From: Deltaproteobacteria bacterium
GTDB taxonomy: Bacteria > Desulfobacterota > Binatia > Binatales > Binataceae
DNA: 15,329 nt
NCBI GenBank assembly: GCA_021780585.1
Contig: JAJXYM010000433.1
Location: 1-15,329, forward strand
Direction: 5' to 3'
A program made the translations under genes and the position numbers. Below the pieces are notes generated by a model, which ran no database searches, was not told the origin of the DNA, and worked only from the letters and a program-made list of their open reading frames with translations. Of the stretch, positions 7,341-15,267 are shown piece after piece. Position 1 is the first letter of the stretch, and every line of letters starts with the position of its first letter.

Positions 7341-9557
7341 CTATCCGCGCGGCAGCTCGATCCAGAGCGTCGCGAGCGGCGGCAGCGTAAGCTCGAGCGA
7401 ATGTTCAAAGCCGTGATGCGGGACGGGCGCGGTCGCGATCGCGCCGCCGTTGCCGACGTTGCCGCCGCCGAAATATGCGGAATCGGTATTGAGTATTTCG
7501 CGGCATACGCCCGCCGCCGGCGCGCCGACGCGGTAACCATTGCGCACCACCGGCGAGAAATTGCATATGCAGAGCACGCGGCGTCCGCTCTTCGGCGCGA
7601 TCCGGATGAAGGCGATCACGTTATCGTCGGCGTTGTCGGCGTCGACAAAGTGAAAACCGGCGGGATCGGCGTCGGCCTCCCATAGCGCCGGTTCGGCCCG
7701 GTAGATCCGGTTCAATTCGCGCACCAGGTCTTGCAACTGGCGATGCTCCGGCTGTTCGAGCAAATTCCAGTCGAGGCTCTCGTCATGATTCCATTCGCGC
7801 CATTGGCCGAATTCGCCGCCCATGAACAGCATCTTCTTGCCCGGCCGCGCCCACATATACCCATAGAGCGCGCGCAGATTCGCGAATTGCCGCCAGCGAT
7901 CGCCCGGCATCTTGGAGAGCATCGAGCGCTTGCCGTGCACCACTTCGTCATGCGAAAGCGGCAGGATGAAGTTCTCGGTCCAGGCGTAGAGGAAGCCGAA
8001 GGTGACATCGCGCTGATGGTAGCGGCGATAGATCGGATCCTTGGCGAAATAATCGAGCGTGTCGTGCATCCAGCCCATGTCCCATTTGAAGCCGAAGCCG
8101 AGCCCGCCCAGGTAGGTCGGCCGGCTCACCGCCGGCCAATCGGTCGATTCCTCCGCGATCATCATGACGCCCGGATGATTGGCGTATACCGTCTCGTTGA
8201 GCGCCTTGATGAAATCGATCGCCTCGAGGTCCTCGCGGCCGCCGTACGCATTGGGTATCCACTCGCCATTGCGCCGCGCGTAATCGAGATAGAGCATCGA
8301 GGCGACGGCGTCCACCCGCAGCCCGTCGGCGTGATATTCATCGAGCCAGTATAGCGCGTTCGCGATCAGGAAATTGCGCACCTCATTGCGGCCGAAATTG
8401 AATATGTACGTATCCCATTCCGGATGGAATCCCTTGCGGGCGTCCAGATGCTCGAACAGGGCGGTGCCGTCGAAGCGGCCCAGCGCGAAAGCGTCGGTCG
8501 GAAAGTGGGCCGGCACCCAATCCAGAATCACGCCGATTCCGCGCCGATGCAGATGATCGACGAGATACTTGAAATCGTCCGGACCGCCCCAGCGCGCGGT
8601 CGGCGCGAAATATCCCGTCACCTGGTAGCCCCACGAGCCGGCGAACGGATGCTCCATCACGGGCAGCAATTCGACATGGGTGAAGCCCATGTCATGCGCG
8701 TAGTCGGCCAGTAACGGCGCGATTTCGCGATAGCTGAGCGGGCGATTGCCCTCTTCCGGCACGCGCCGCCAGGAGCCGAGATGGACTTCGTAAATCGAAA
8801 GCGGAGAGCGCAGCGCGTCGTGACGCGCCCGCGTCGCGAGCCATTCGCCGTCGCCGAATTGATAGGCCGAGCGATGGATGATCGAAGCGGTCGCCGGCGG
8901 GACTTCGGCCGCCGCGGCGAACGGGTCCGCCTTGAGCGTCAGATTGCCCGTCCAGGCGCGAATCTCGAACTTGTAGCGGGGTCCCGGTCCGAGTCCGGGA
9001 ATGAATATCTCCCATACGCCCGACGAGCCCAGCTCGCGCATCATGTGCGGTCGTCCGTCCCACTCGTTGAAATCGCCGACCACGCTGACGCCGCGCGCGT
9101 TCGGCGCCCAGACCGCGAACGCGACGCCCGCCACGCCGTCGATTTCGCACGGATGCGCCCCGAGCTTCTCGTAAATCCGCTGATGGCGACCCTCGTTCCA
9201 TAGATGCAGATCGAGCTCGCCGATCGCCGGCGGGAAGGCGTAGGGATCGCGCACCGTCACGACCTCGCCGCCGCCGTATTGCACGCGCAGTTCGTAGGGA
9301 AACGGCTCATGCCGGCCGCCGATCGTCACCTCGAACAGGCCCGCTTCGTCGAGCTTGCCCATGCGCCACGCATGCGCGCCGTCGGCGATTACCGAGACGT
9401 GACGCGCGCCCGGCCGGAACGTCCGCACGACCACGCCCGCCGGCGTCGGATGGGCGCCGAGGATCGCGTGCGGATTCGGATGGCGCAGCGAGAGCAGCCG
9501 GTCGAGTTCCTCCGCGGCAATTCCGCCGCTTCCCGTCGCTTCCGCTTCACGCTCCAT
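7341..9557 (-). CDS. glgB: 1,4-alpha-glucan (glycogen) branching enzyme
   Basis: Cuts alpha-1,4 chains and reattaches them by alpha-1,6 bonds to build branched glycogen. The 738-residue protein has the long, E. coli-like layout: an N1 domain (about 20-115), a CBM48 domain (about 140-225, with FAVWAPNARGVSVVGDFNEW), the GH13 barrel from about 255 (IYEVHLGSW), and a C-terminal beta domain. The triad is intact: Asp416 in GLRVDAVASMLY, Glu469 in MIAEEST, and Asp537 in LPLSHDEVVHGK. The barrel also shows ELLPVMEHPFAGSWGYQ (296-311), diagnostic for branching enzymes. The gene starts 282 bases after the glgX stop, so it may have its own promoter, while treY follows after only 17 bases. The ATG is used because no in-frame alternative fits the N1 domain better. 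Confidence 0.97.
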   Translation of the reverse strand: MEREAEATGSGGIAAEELDRLLSLRHPNPHAILGAHPTPAGVVVRTFRPGARHVSVIADGAHAWRMGKLDEAGLFEVTIGGRHEPFPYELRVQYGGGEVVTVRDPYAFPPAIGELDLHLWNEGRHQRIYEKLGAHPCEIDGVAGVAFAVWAPNARGVSVVGDFNEWDGRPHMMRELGSSGVWEIFIPGLGPGPRYKFEIRAWTGNLTLKADPFAAAAEVPPATASIIHRSAYQFGDGEWLATRARHDALRSPLSIYEVHLGSWRRVPEEGNRPLSYREIAPLLADYAHDMGFTHVELLPVMEHPFAGSWGYQVTGYFAPTARWGGPDDFKYLVDHLHRRGIGVILDWVPAHFPTDAFALGRFDGTALFEHLDARKGFHPEWDTYIFNFGRNEVRNFLIANALYWLDEYHADGLRVDAVASMLYLDYARRNGEWIPNAYGGREDLEAIDFIKALNETVYANHPGVMMIAEESTDWPAVSRPTYLGGLGFGFKWDMGWMHDTLDYFAKDPIYRRYHQRDVTFGFLYAWTENFILPLSHDEVVHGKRSMLSKMPGDRWRQFANLRALYGYMWARPGKKMLFMGGEFGQWREWNHDESLDWNLLEQPEHRQLQDLVRELNRIYRAEPALWEADADPAGFHFVDADNADDNVIAFIRIAPKSGRRVLCICNFSPVVRNGYRVGAPAAGVCREILNTDSAYFGGGNVGNGGAIATAPVPHHGFEHSLELTLPPLATLWIELPRG

Positions 9558-9839
9558 CGTTCAATCCGATTCCCGGCGCGCGCCGGTCCCCGCGCGTGGC
9601 AATAGCCATCCGGGCGGGACAATTATGCAATTCGTTTCCCGGTTGATACACGGTATTTTTCCGACCCTGACGATCCCGGCGACATTCGCCATTCCGCCCG
9701 CTCCGCGCCGGACCGGCCGCGCCTCCACGGCCTGATTAAATCACACAACGCGCGCGAAAACGCCGGATCGGACGCGGCTTCCTGAAGCCGCCGGCGCCGC
9801 CGCCAGAGCGGTCGCGCGGCGACGCGGCCCGCGCATCGT
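9558..9839. other. glgX-glgB intergenic region (282 bp)
   Basis: No gene is supported here; the only open frame crossing it is a shadow of glgX. It contains a perfect inverted repeat at 9774-9791 close to the glgX end (listed separately), an AT-richer patch at about 9620-9660 where the minus strand reads CATAAT (9627 to 9622), a possible -10 element about 65 bases before glgB without a convincing -35, and a 14-base perfect palindrome, CCGGCGCGCGCCGG, at 9573-9586 in the glgB leader. The AT-rich patch stands out from the surrounding DNA and suggests that glgB-treY-treZ has its own promoter. This is inference only. Confidence 0.4.
9774..9791 (-). terminator. Hairpin downstream of glgX, possible terminator or processing site
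   Basis: GCGGCTTC and GAAGCCGC form a perfect 8-base inverted repeat separated by two bases. As RNA this would fold as a 7-bp stem with a four-base loop. It lies about 50 bases after the glgX stop in the direction of transcription. The downstream T-run is poor: a TTTT appears only after about 12 GC-rich bases. It could be a weak intrinsic terminator, an RNA-stabilising 3' hairpin or a cleavage site separating glgX from glgB-treY-treZ expression. Confidence 0.35.
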
Positions 9840-12044
9840 TCATTTCGCTCGCGCGGCGCCCGGCGAAGCCGTTCGCGCCGGCGTCCGCTTCGGCTCCGGT
9901 CGCTTGCCGACCGCTTCGATCCGCCGCAGCAGCGCGAGCGATCGCGCTTCCAGCGGAAAGCGATCGCCGGCGAGGTAGCGGCGATGATCGACCGCGCGAT
10001 GGTCGGCGAAGCTGGTATCAACGATCACGCCCCACGCCGAAGGCTCCGGCAACGGCGGCAGCGTGAACGGGATCGCCTCGCCCGCGCTGTTGAGCAGCAG
10101 GATCAGATCGTCATCGACGATCGGGCGGCCGCGCGCGTCGTCCTCGGCGATCGCATTGCCGGCCATGAACATGCCGAGCGAGCGGGCAAAGGCGTGCGTC
10201 CATTCCGCGTCGGTCATCTCCTTGCCCTCGGCGGTGAGCCAGACGATATCCTTGATTCCGGCGGCGCGGCTCGCGCGGCCCTGAAAGAAGGTCCCGCGCC
10301 GGAAGGCCGGATGGGCCTTGCGGATCGCGATTAGATGTTGCACGAAGGCGAGAAACTCGCGTTCCTCGGGCGCCGCGTTCCAATCGAGCCAACTGAGTTC
10401 GCTGTCCTGACAATAGGCGTTGTTGTTGCCGCCCTGGGTGCGGCCGATTTCGTCGCCCCCGAGCAGCATCGGCACCCCCTGCGAAAGCATCAGCGTGGCG
10501 ATCAGATTGCGTTTCTGGCGGACCCGCAAGGCGCCAATCGCGGGATCGGCGCTGGGCCCCTCGACGCCGCAATTCCAGCTCCGATTGTCGCTTTCGCCGT
10601 CGCGGTTTTGCTCGAGGTTGGCTTCGTTATGCTTGTCGTTGTAGCTGACCAGATCGGCCAGCGTGAAGCCGTCATGGCAGGTGATGAAGTTGACGCTCGC
10701 GTAGGGACGCCGGCCGCTTAATTCATATAGATCGCTCGAACCCGTCAACCGATAGCCCAGCTCGCCGATCAGCCCGCCCGCGCCTTTCCAGTAGGCGCGC
10801 ACCGCGTCGCGATACTTGCCGTTCCATTCGGTCCATCCGACCGGAAAATTGCCGACCTGATAGCCGCCCTCGCCGAGGTCCCACGGCTCGGCGATCAGCT
10901 TGACCCGCGACAACACGGGGTCCTGATGGATCACGTCGAAAAACGCGCTCAGCCGATTCACCTGATAGAGTTCGCGCGCCAGCGCCGAGGCGAGATCGAA
11001 GCGGAAACCATCCACGCGCATCTCGAGCGCCCAATAGCGCAGGCTATCCATCAGAAGCTGCAGCACCCGCGGATGCATCATGTTGAGCGTATTGCCGCAT
11101 CCGGTGAAATCGACGTAAAAGCGCGGATCGTCCGGCGCCAGACGGTAATAGGCCGGGTTGTCGATACCGCGAAAGCTGAAGGTCGGTCCCAGATGATTGC
11201 CCTCGGCGGTGTGGTTGTAGACCACGTCAAGGATCACCTCGATTCCCGCCGAATGGAGCCGCTTGACCATCGATTTGAATTCGTTGATCGAACCAGTCGC
11301 CGAATAGCGCATATCGGGCGCGAAATAGCCGATCGAGTTATAGCCCCAATAGTTGCGCAGGCCGTGATCGATCAGCCGGCGCTCGTCGACGAACGTATGC
11401 GTCGGCATCAGTTCGACCGCCGTCACGCCGAGACGTTGCAGATGCTCGATAATCGGGTCGCTGGCCAGCCCGGCGTAAGTTCCGCGCGCGGCCGGCGCGA
11501 TTTCGCTATGGCGGGCGGTGAGGCCTTTGACGTGCGCCTCGTAGATCACGGTGTCATGCCAGGGCGTGCGCGGCGGACGGTCGTCGCCCCATGGAAACGT
11601 GGTCGCGACCACCCGGCATTTCGGCATCGCGCCCGCGCTGTCGCGCCGATCCAGCATCAAGTCCTCGCGCGGGCCGTCGTAGCGATAGCTGAACAGGGTA
11701 TCGTTCCAGTGCACGCCGCCGACGATTTGACGGGCATAGGGATCGAGCAGCAGCTTGGCGGGATTGAAGCGCAGGCCCTGTTTCGGATCGTACTGGCCAT
11801 ACACGCGATAGCCGTAAAGCAATCCCGGACGCGCCTCGGGCAGATAACAGTGCCATACCTGATCGGTCTGCCAGCGCATCGCGACCCGTTCCGTCTCGCG
11901 CCGGCCGGCCGGATCGAACAGACACAGTTCGACCTGTTCGGCGCGTTCGGAAAAGAGCGCGAAGTTGACGCCCTCCCCATCCCAGGTCGCGCCCAACGGC
12001 CACGACTTTCCACGCCATACCGCTATCTTCGAATCGGCCATCAT
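9840..12044 (-). CDS. glgX: Glycogen debranching enzyme (isoamylase-type, GlgX/TreX)
   Basis: Hydrolyses alpha-1,6 branch points of glycogen or limit dextrin, giving linear maltodextrins for TreY. From the ATG at 12044 the product is 734 residues, close to the usual length. It has an N-terminal CBM48-like domain (GKSWPLGATWDGEGVNFALF, residues 12-31), a GH13 barrel beginning near VIYEAHVKGLT (166-176), and the triad Asp350 in MRVDGFRFDLAS, Glu386 in KLIAEPWDLGEGGYQ, and Asp458 in NFITCHDGFTLADL. GWTEWNGKYRD at 403-413 and SYNDKHNEANLEQNRDGES (467-485) are GlgX/TreX hallmarks. The frame extends upstream to an ATG at 12224, but those 60 residues are Arg/Pro-rich, unlike any part of the family, and reach into the leader of the divergent gene, so I reject that start. 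The adjacent ATG at 12041 is an equal alternative. Cluster context favours a TreX role. Confidence 0.95.
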   Translation of the reverse strand: MMADSKIAVWRGKSWPLGATWDGEGVNFALFSERAEQVELCLFDPAGRRETERVAMRWQTDQVWHCYLPEARPGLLYGYRVYGQYDPKQGLRFNPAKLLLDPYARQIVGGVHWNDTLFSYRYDGPREDLMLDRRDSAGAMPKCRVVATTFPWGDDRPPRTPWHDTVIYEAHVKGLTARHSEIAPAARGTYAGLASDPIIEHLQRLGVTAVELMPTHTFVDERRLIDHGLRNYWGYNSIGYFAPDMRYSATGSINEFKSMVKRLHSAGIEVILDVVYNHTAEGNHLGPTFSFRGIDNPAYYRLAPDDPRFYVDFTGCGNTLNMMHPRVLQLLMDSLRYWALEMRVDGFRFDLASALARELYQVNRLSAFFDVIHQDPVLSRVKLIAEPWDLGEGGYQVGNFPVGWTEWNGKYRDAVRAYWKGAGGLIGELGYRLTGSSDLYELSGRRPYASVNFITCHDGFTLADLVSYNDKHNEANLEQNRDGESDNRSWNCGVEGPSADPAIGALRVRQKRNLIATLMLSQGVPMLLGGDEIGRTQGGNNNAYCQDSELSWLDWNAAPEEREFLAFVQHLIAIRKAHPAFRRGTFFQGRASRAAGIKDIVWLTAEGKEMTDAEWTHAFARSLGMFMAGNAIAEDDARGRPIVDDDLILLLNSAGEAIPFTLPPLPEPSAWGVIVDTSFADHRAVDHRRYLAGDRFPLEARSLALLRRIEAVGKRPEPKRTPARTASPGAARAK

Positions 12045-12253
12045 CCGCGCGGCAAGCTTCGGCGCGCCGCCGTATCGCTGCAACCGCCGCCGCGCGCAGA
12101 AGTTTATTGAGACGCCGCGCCGGTGACAAATCACGCGCCGCGCCGGCCGCCCGCTTCGTTGGGCCGCGGCCGCGTCGGTTCCGCGGGGTTTCGGCGGCGG
12201 CGGGCGATTTGCTACCGTCGGCATGGACCAATTTCGACAGTTGGGGAGGCGCT
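12045..12253. promoter_or_regulatory. Divergent intergenic region between glgX and the CoA-transferase gene
   Basis: This 209-base gap must hold the promoters of both divergent units. I see no standard -35/-10 pair. On the plus strand TTTGCTACCGT at about 12210 could be an extended -10 (TG, one base, then TACCGT), but no good -35 precedes it. The ribosome binding site of the plus-strand gene, GGGGAGG at 12243-12249, is clear. No operator-like palindrome stands out above the GC-rich background. Confidence 0.4.
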
Positions 12254-13597
12254 ATGGCAAGCGCGGCAAGGACGATTCAAGGCGACGATTGGCGAAAACG
12301 GCTCGGCGACAAACTGGTCGCGGCGGACGCGGCCGTCGCGCACGTCAAATCCGGCGACCGCGTCACGATGTCGATCGCGCAGGCGACGCCGTACACGCTA
12401 TGCGCGGCCCTGGCGGGCCGTCTGATGGAGATCGAAAACGTCGTTCTGAATCATTCGGCCAACCTCTTCAACTGGGACCTGCCGGGAATCGGCGAACGCT
12501 TCCGCTTCGAGTCGTTTTATCTTTCGCCGCTCAATCGCGACCTGTTCGCCGCCGGACCGGGCGAGTTCGTGCCGGTATCCTATTATCGCGAGGGCACGCT
12601 GCCGCCCGGCTACGACAATTTCAACGTCTTCATGATGACGGTGGCGCCGCCCGACGCCAACGGCATGGTCAACCTCGGCGACGTCCAGATTATGTCGAAA
12701 CTGCTGGCGCGCAAGGCCTCGCTCGTGATCGCCGAAGTCGCGCCCGACGCCGTGCGAATTCACGGCGACAATGCGATGCACATTTCGGAGATCGACTGGT
12801 TCGTCGAACGCTCGCCGGACGCGCCCGTCGTTCCGCTCACGCCGCCGCCGGTTCCCGAGGAGGAACGGCGCGTGGTCGACGCGATCTGCGGAACGGTCGC
12901 GCGCGAACTGATTCCCGATCGCGCGACGATTCAGGTCGGCGTCGGTTCGACCTCCGGCGCGCTGATGCCCTACCTGCGCGGCCATCACGAGCTCGGGATG
13001 CAGACCGAGATCATCCCATGGGGGACAACCCATCTGGTGCGCGAGGGCGTGATCACTGGCCAGCACAAGAAGCTCTTTCCGGGCTTGGTGGTGGGCAGCG
13101 GATTCGCCGTCGGCACGCCGCGCGAGGAGCTGGAATACGCCGACGACAATCCGATTTTTCAGCTCTACGATTTCAATTTCACCGACGATATCCGCACCAT
13201 CGCGCGCGAAGACGGGCTGATTTCGGTCAATAACGCCCTTGCCATCGATTTCACCGGCCAGGTCGGCAGCGAGTCGCTCGGGCCGCGGATGTACACCGGC
13301 ACCGGCGGCCAGATCGCCTTCGGCGTCGGCGCGTCGCTGGCCGGAGGCAAATCGATTATCGTGCTGCCCTCGAGCGCGATCGTCAAAGGCGTCCGCGTCT
13401 CGCGCATCGCGGCCAGTCTGCCGCCGGCCGCGGTCTTCACGCTGCCGCGCGCCTTCGTCCATTACGTCGTGACGGAATATGGCGTCGCCACGCTGCGCGG
13501 CAAATCGCTGCGCGAACGGGCGCGCGAGCTGATCGCGGTCGCGCATCCCGACTTCCGCGCCGAACTCACCGCCGAGGCGCGCCGGATGTACGGCTAG
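12254..13597 (+). CDS. Acetyl-CoA hydrolase/transferase family protein (4-hydroxybutyrate CoA-transferase-like)
   Basis: 447 residues, a normal size for single-chain CoA-transferases of the acetyl-CoA hydrolase/4-hydroxybutyrate CoA-transferase family, which move CoA between short acyl groups or hydrolyse acyl-CoA through a glutamyl-CoA thioester. The N-terminal half (about 15-190) contains VAPPDANGMVNLG, and the C-terminal half begins near IPDRATIQVGVG. The expected catalytic glutamate is Glu252 in LGMQTEIIPWG, aligned with the family's HTEMFSDG-type motif, although the residues after Glu differ. GTGGQ at 349-353 is the conserved glycine loop followed by FGVGASLAGGKSIIVLPS. The ATG is fixed by a strong ribosome binding site, GGGGAGG at 12243-12249. 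The substrate cannot be told from sequence, and nothing nearby suggests one. It converges on the DUF4236 gene with a 10-base gap. Confidence 0.88.
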   Translation: MASAARTIQGDDWRKRLGDKLVAADAAVAHVKSGDRVTMSIAQATPYTLCAALAGRLMEIENVVLNHSANLFNWDLPGIGERFRFESFYLSPLNRDLFAAGPGEFVPVSYYREGTLPPGYDNFNVFMMTVAPPDANGMVNLGDVQIMSKLLARKASLVIAEVAPDAVRIHGDNAMHISEIDWFVERSPDAPVVPLTPPPVPEEERRVVDAICGTVARELIPDRATIQVGVGSTSGALMPYLRGHHELGMQTEIIPWGTTHLVREGVITGQHKKLFPGLVVGSGFAVGTPREELEYADDNPIFQLYDFNFTDDIRTIAREDGLISVNNALAIDFTGQVGSESLGPRMYTGTGGQIAFGVGASLAGGKSIIVLPSSAIVKGVRVSRIAASLPPAAVFTLPRAFVHYVVTEYGVATLRGKSLRERARELIAVAHPDFRAELTAEARRMYG

Positions 13598-13607
13598 GCG
13601 CGAACGG

Positions 13608-13946
13608 TCAATGGCCGCCGGCCGCGCCGATCGCGATTCCGATCAGCAGCGCGACGCCGACGACAATCGCGAGCATCAACAATCCGGCGCATCCGCCCGC
13701 CGCCGCCTGCGTCGCGGGCGCGACCGGGGTCTCCATATGCGCCGAATGGAGGCCGGTGTGATGGCCAGTGCGGGAGGTGTAGTAGAGGCCGGTGCCGGGG
13801 ATTCCAACCGTGCGCGTTACGCCGGAATTTCCGAACGTGACGTGCGCCCCGCGCATCCCGAGCGTCAGGCTGGGTCCGGACTTCGACAGGTTGACGCTGA
13901 GCCCGGGAAAGATGCTGACGCGGCGATAAAAGCGGAAATTCCCCAT
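13608..13946 (-). CDS. DUF4236 domain protein with C-terminal membrane segment
   Basis: 112 residues. Residues 1-60 match the DUF4236 pattern: FRFYRRVSIFPGLSVNLSKS (4-23), a SGPSLTLGMRGAHVTFG repeat-like strand pair, and VTRTVGIPGTGLYYTSRT (43-60). The domain's function is unknown. A polar His/Ser/Thr-rich linker leads to a hydrophobic helix at about 84-107 (LLMLAIVVGVALLIGIAIG), so the protein is probably membrane-anchored with a very short tail. I use the ATG at 13946 because the family starts MG-FRF. A TTG three codons upstream is also in frame. It begins 30 bases after the stop of the lipoprotein gene on the same strand, so the two are probably co-transcribed. Confidence 0.8.
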   Translation of the reverse strand: MGNFRFYRRVSIFPGLSVNLSKSGPSLTLGMRGAHVTFGNSGVTRTVGIPGTGLYYTSRTGHHTGLHSAHMETPVAPATQAAAGGCAGLLMLAIVVGVALLIGIAIGAAGGH

Positions 13947-13976
13947 CGGTTGCAATCACTCGCGGCGCGCGGCGCC

Positions 13977-14654
13977 TCAGGGAGGGCCGGAGTCCTGGTT
14001 CGCGCCGCTGTCAGGCATCGGCGGCAGGTCCACCGGAGCGGTCGGCGCGCTGATTGTGAAATCGGCGGAGACGTTGCAGCACAGGCTGAAACTGGCGCCG
14101 GCGCGCGGGTCCGCGTCGTAACCCTGGAGCGACCCGTCCGGATTCACCTTGACCGCCTGATAGCTGGTCGAGCCGGAGGCGCGGGTCACGGCGAAAACGT
14201 AGAAATGATCCGGCTCGAGCGGTTCGGGCGGACCGCTGTCCGGCGTCGTCTCAACGAAATGCGCCGGCAGGTTGCCGTATTTCACTTCGCTGACCGCGAA
14301 GTTTTTGGTCGAGCCGCCCATTGGAAGGTCCGAGAACACCCCTTGCTCATCGCCGAACCGCCAGACCTCGACGCCGCCGTCAAAGCGCACGATCGACGCG
14401 CCAGCGGCGCCGGGCGCGATCGTCTCGGCCCCCGAATACTTGGTCACGACCAGCGCCTGCAGATAATCGCCCGGATGCGAATAGCTAATATGGATTTTGG
14501 CCTCCGGACCCGCCGGCGCGCTGTCGTCGGGCGATTGCGCGTCGCTCGCGGAGTCGGCCGGCGGCGCCGGCGACGGCGGCTTAGCCAACAGAGAACATCC
14601 TGAGCCGGCCGCGGCGATCGCCAGCAATCCCGCCGCGCCGACGCCAATCCGCAC
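13977..14654 (-). CDS. Putative lipoprotein of unknown function
   Basis: I do not recognise the family. From the GTG at 14654 the product is 225 residues and begins with a compact signal peptide, MRIGVGAAGLLAIAAAGSGC, in which Cys20 is the likely lipidated residue. The -3 position is Gly, so the lipobox is weak. AAGG six bases before this GTG is a fair ribosome binding site. A Pro/Ser/Asp-rich linker follows (about 24-53), then a mostly beta-like domain with HFYVFAVTRASGSTSYQAVK and a vicinal cysteine pair in SLCCNVSADF. The tail is Pro-rich. In-frame alternatives are GTG 14708 and ATG 14801, which would add 18 and 49 basic residues before the signal, and the latter would overlap the upstream gene. 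Predicted location is periplasm or outer-membrane inner leaflet. Confidence 0.65.
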   Translation of the reverse strand: MRIGVGAAGLLAIAAAGSGCSLLAKPPSPAPPADSASDAQSPDDSAPAGPEAKIHISYSHPGDYLQALVVTKYSGAETIAPGAAGASIVRFDGGVEVWRFGDEQGVFSDLPMGGSTKNFAVSEVKYGNLPAHFVETTPDSGPPEPLEPDHFYVFAVTRASGSTSYQAVKVNPDGSLQGYDADPRAGASFSLCCNVSADFTISAPTAPVDLPPMPDSGANQDSGPP

Positions 14655-14757
14655 GCATCGCCTTATCGTTCGCAGTGCCGCCAGACAGCGGTCAATTACG
14701 CTCGTCACGCCGCTTTTGGAAACTCCTCGAGAAATTCCGCTGCGCCCGCGCCCGCCG

Positions 14758-15261
14758 CTATTGCGAAAATTCGATCGGCTGAGGGAGCGCGCCACCCGCA
14801 TTGTAGCCGTAGACCATCCATGCGCCCAAATCCGCCCCTTTCACGATCAGCGCCGCCATCACCAGCAATCCGGCGAGAAACAGGATTCGCCCCCGCCGCG
14901 GCATCGGCCGCGCCGCCAGCGCCCATCCAGCAAGCGCGACGCTGCCGGCAAACACGGTCAGCATCACGCGCCGATGCGGCTCCAGGATGTGTTCGCGCAC
15001 CGCGGGTGCGACCATCACGCCCACGCCCGCGCCGAGACCCGTCCAGACCGCCAGCGCCGCCGCGAGCGTTCCCAACGTCAGCATCCAGAGCGCCGTCCAT
15101 TGCAGCGATTCGCGCCGCGCGATCCACGCCCATAGGTAGGTAAACGCCGACGCAATCAGCAACGCGATCGGAAAATGAACGATCAGCGGATGGTAATTCT
15201 GCAGGACTCGCAATCCCGGCAACGTGAAAAAGTTGCGCAGCGCGCCCGCGAATCCCGCCAT
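14758..15261 (-). CDS. DUF2231 family inner-membrane protein
   Basis: 167 residues with four predicted membrane helices at about 24-48, 53-80, 98-117 and 125-151. The N-terminal NYHPLIVHFPIALL (22-35) is the characteristic DUF2231 motif, with His24 and His29 inside or beside the first helix. The family is uncharacterised, and conserved histidines in membrane helices have led to suggestions of haem or metal binding, which this sequence cannot prove. EPHRRVMLTVF precedes the third helix. The ATG begins six bases after the stop of the preceding partial gene, with no separate ribosome binding site, so translational coupling with that gene is likely. Confidence 0.85.
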   Translation of the reverse strand: MAGFAGALRNFFTLPGLRVLQNYHPLIVHFPIALLIASAFTYLWAWIARRESLQWTALWMLTLGTLAAALAVWTGLGAGVGVMVAPAVREHILEPHRRVMLTVFAGSVALAGWALAARPMPRRGRILFLAGLLVMAALIVKGADLGAWMVYGYNAGGALPQPIEFSQ

Positions 15262-15267
15262 TGCGCG

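Noticed and set aside
4609..7416. A 935-codon plus-strand open frame opposite treY, longer than treY itself
   Set aside because: It mirrors treY codon bias (G/C at third positions leaves an antisense frame open), its product is Arg/Gly/Ala-rich without any domain, and treY has intact catalytic motifs.
12045..12224. A 60-residue N-terminal extension of GlgX from ATG 12224
   Set aside because: The extra residues are Pro/Arg-rich and unlike the family, and the CBM48-like domain starts properly after the ATG at 12044.
12107..12253. A 49-residue N-terminal extension of the CoA-transferase
   Set aside because: The extension is Arg/Ala-rich, while the ATG at 12254 has a strong GGGGAGG ribosome binding site and gives a normal family length.
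10926..13546. Long antisense frames opposite glgX (10926-12110, plus) and the CoA-transferase (12398-13546, minus)
   Set aside because: Same cause: they lie wholly or almost wholly over strongly supported genes and encode Arg/Gly/Asp-rich sequence with no family resemblance.
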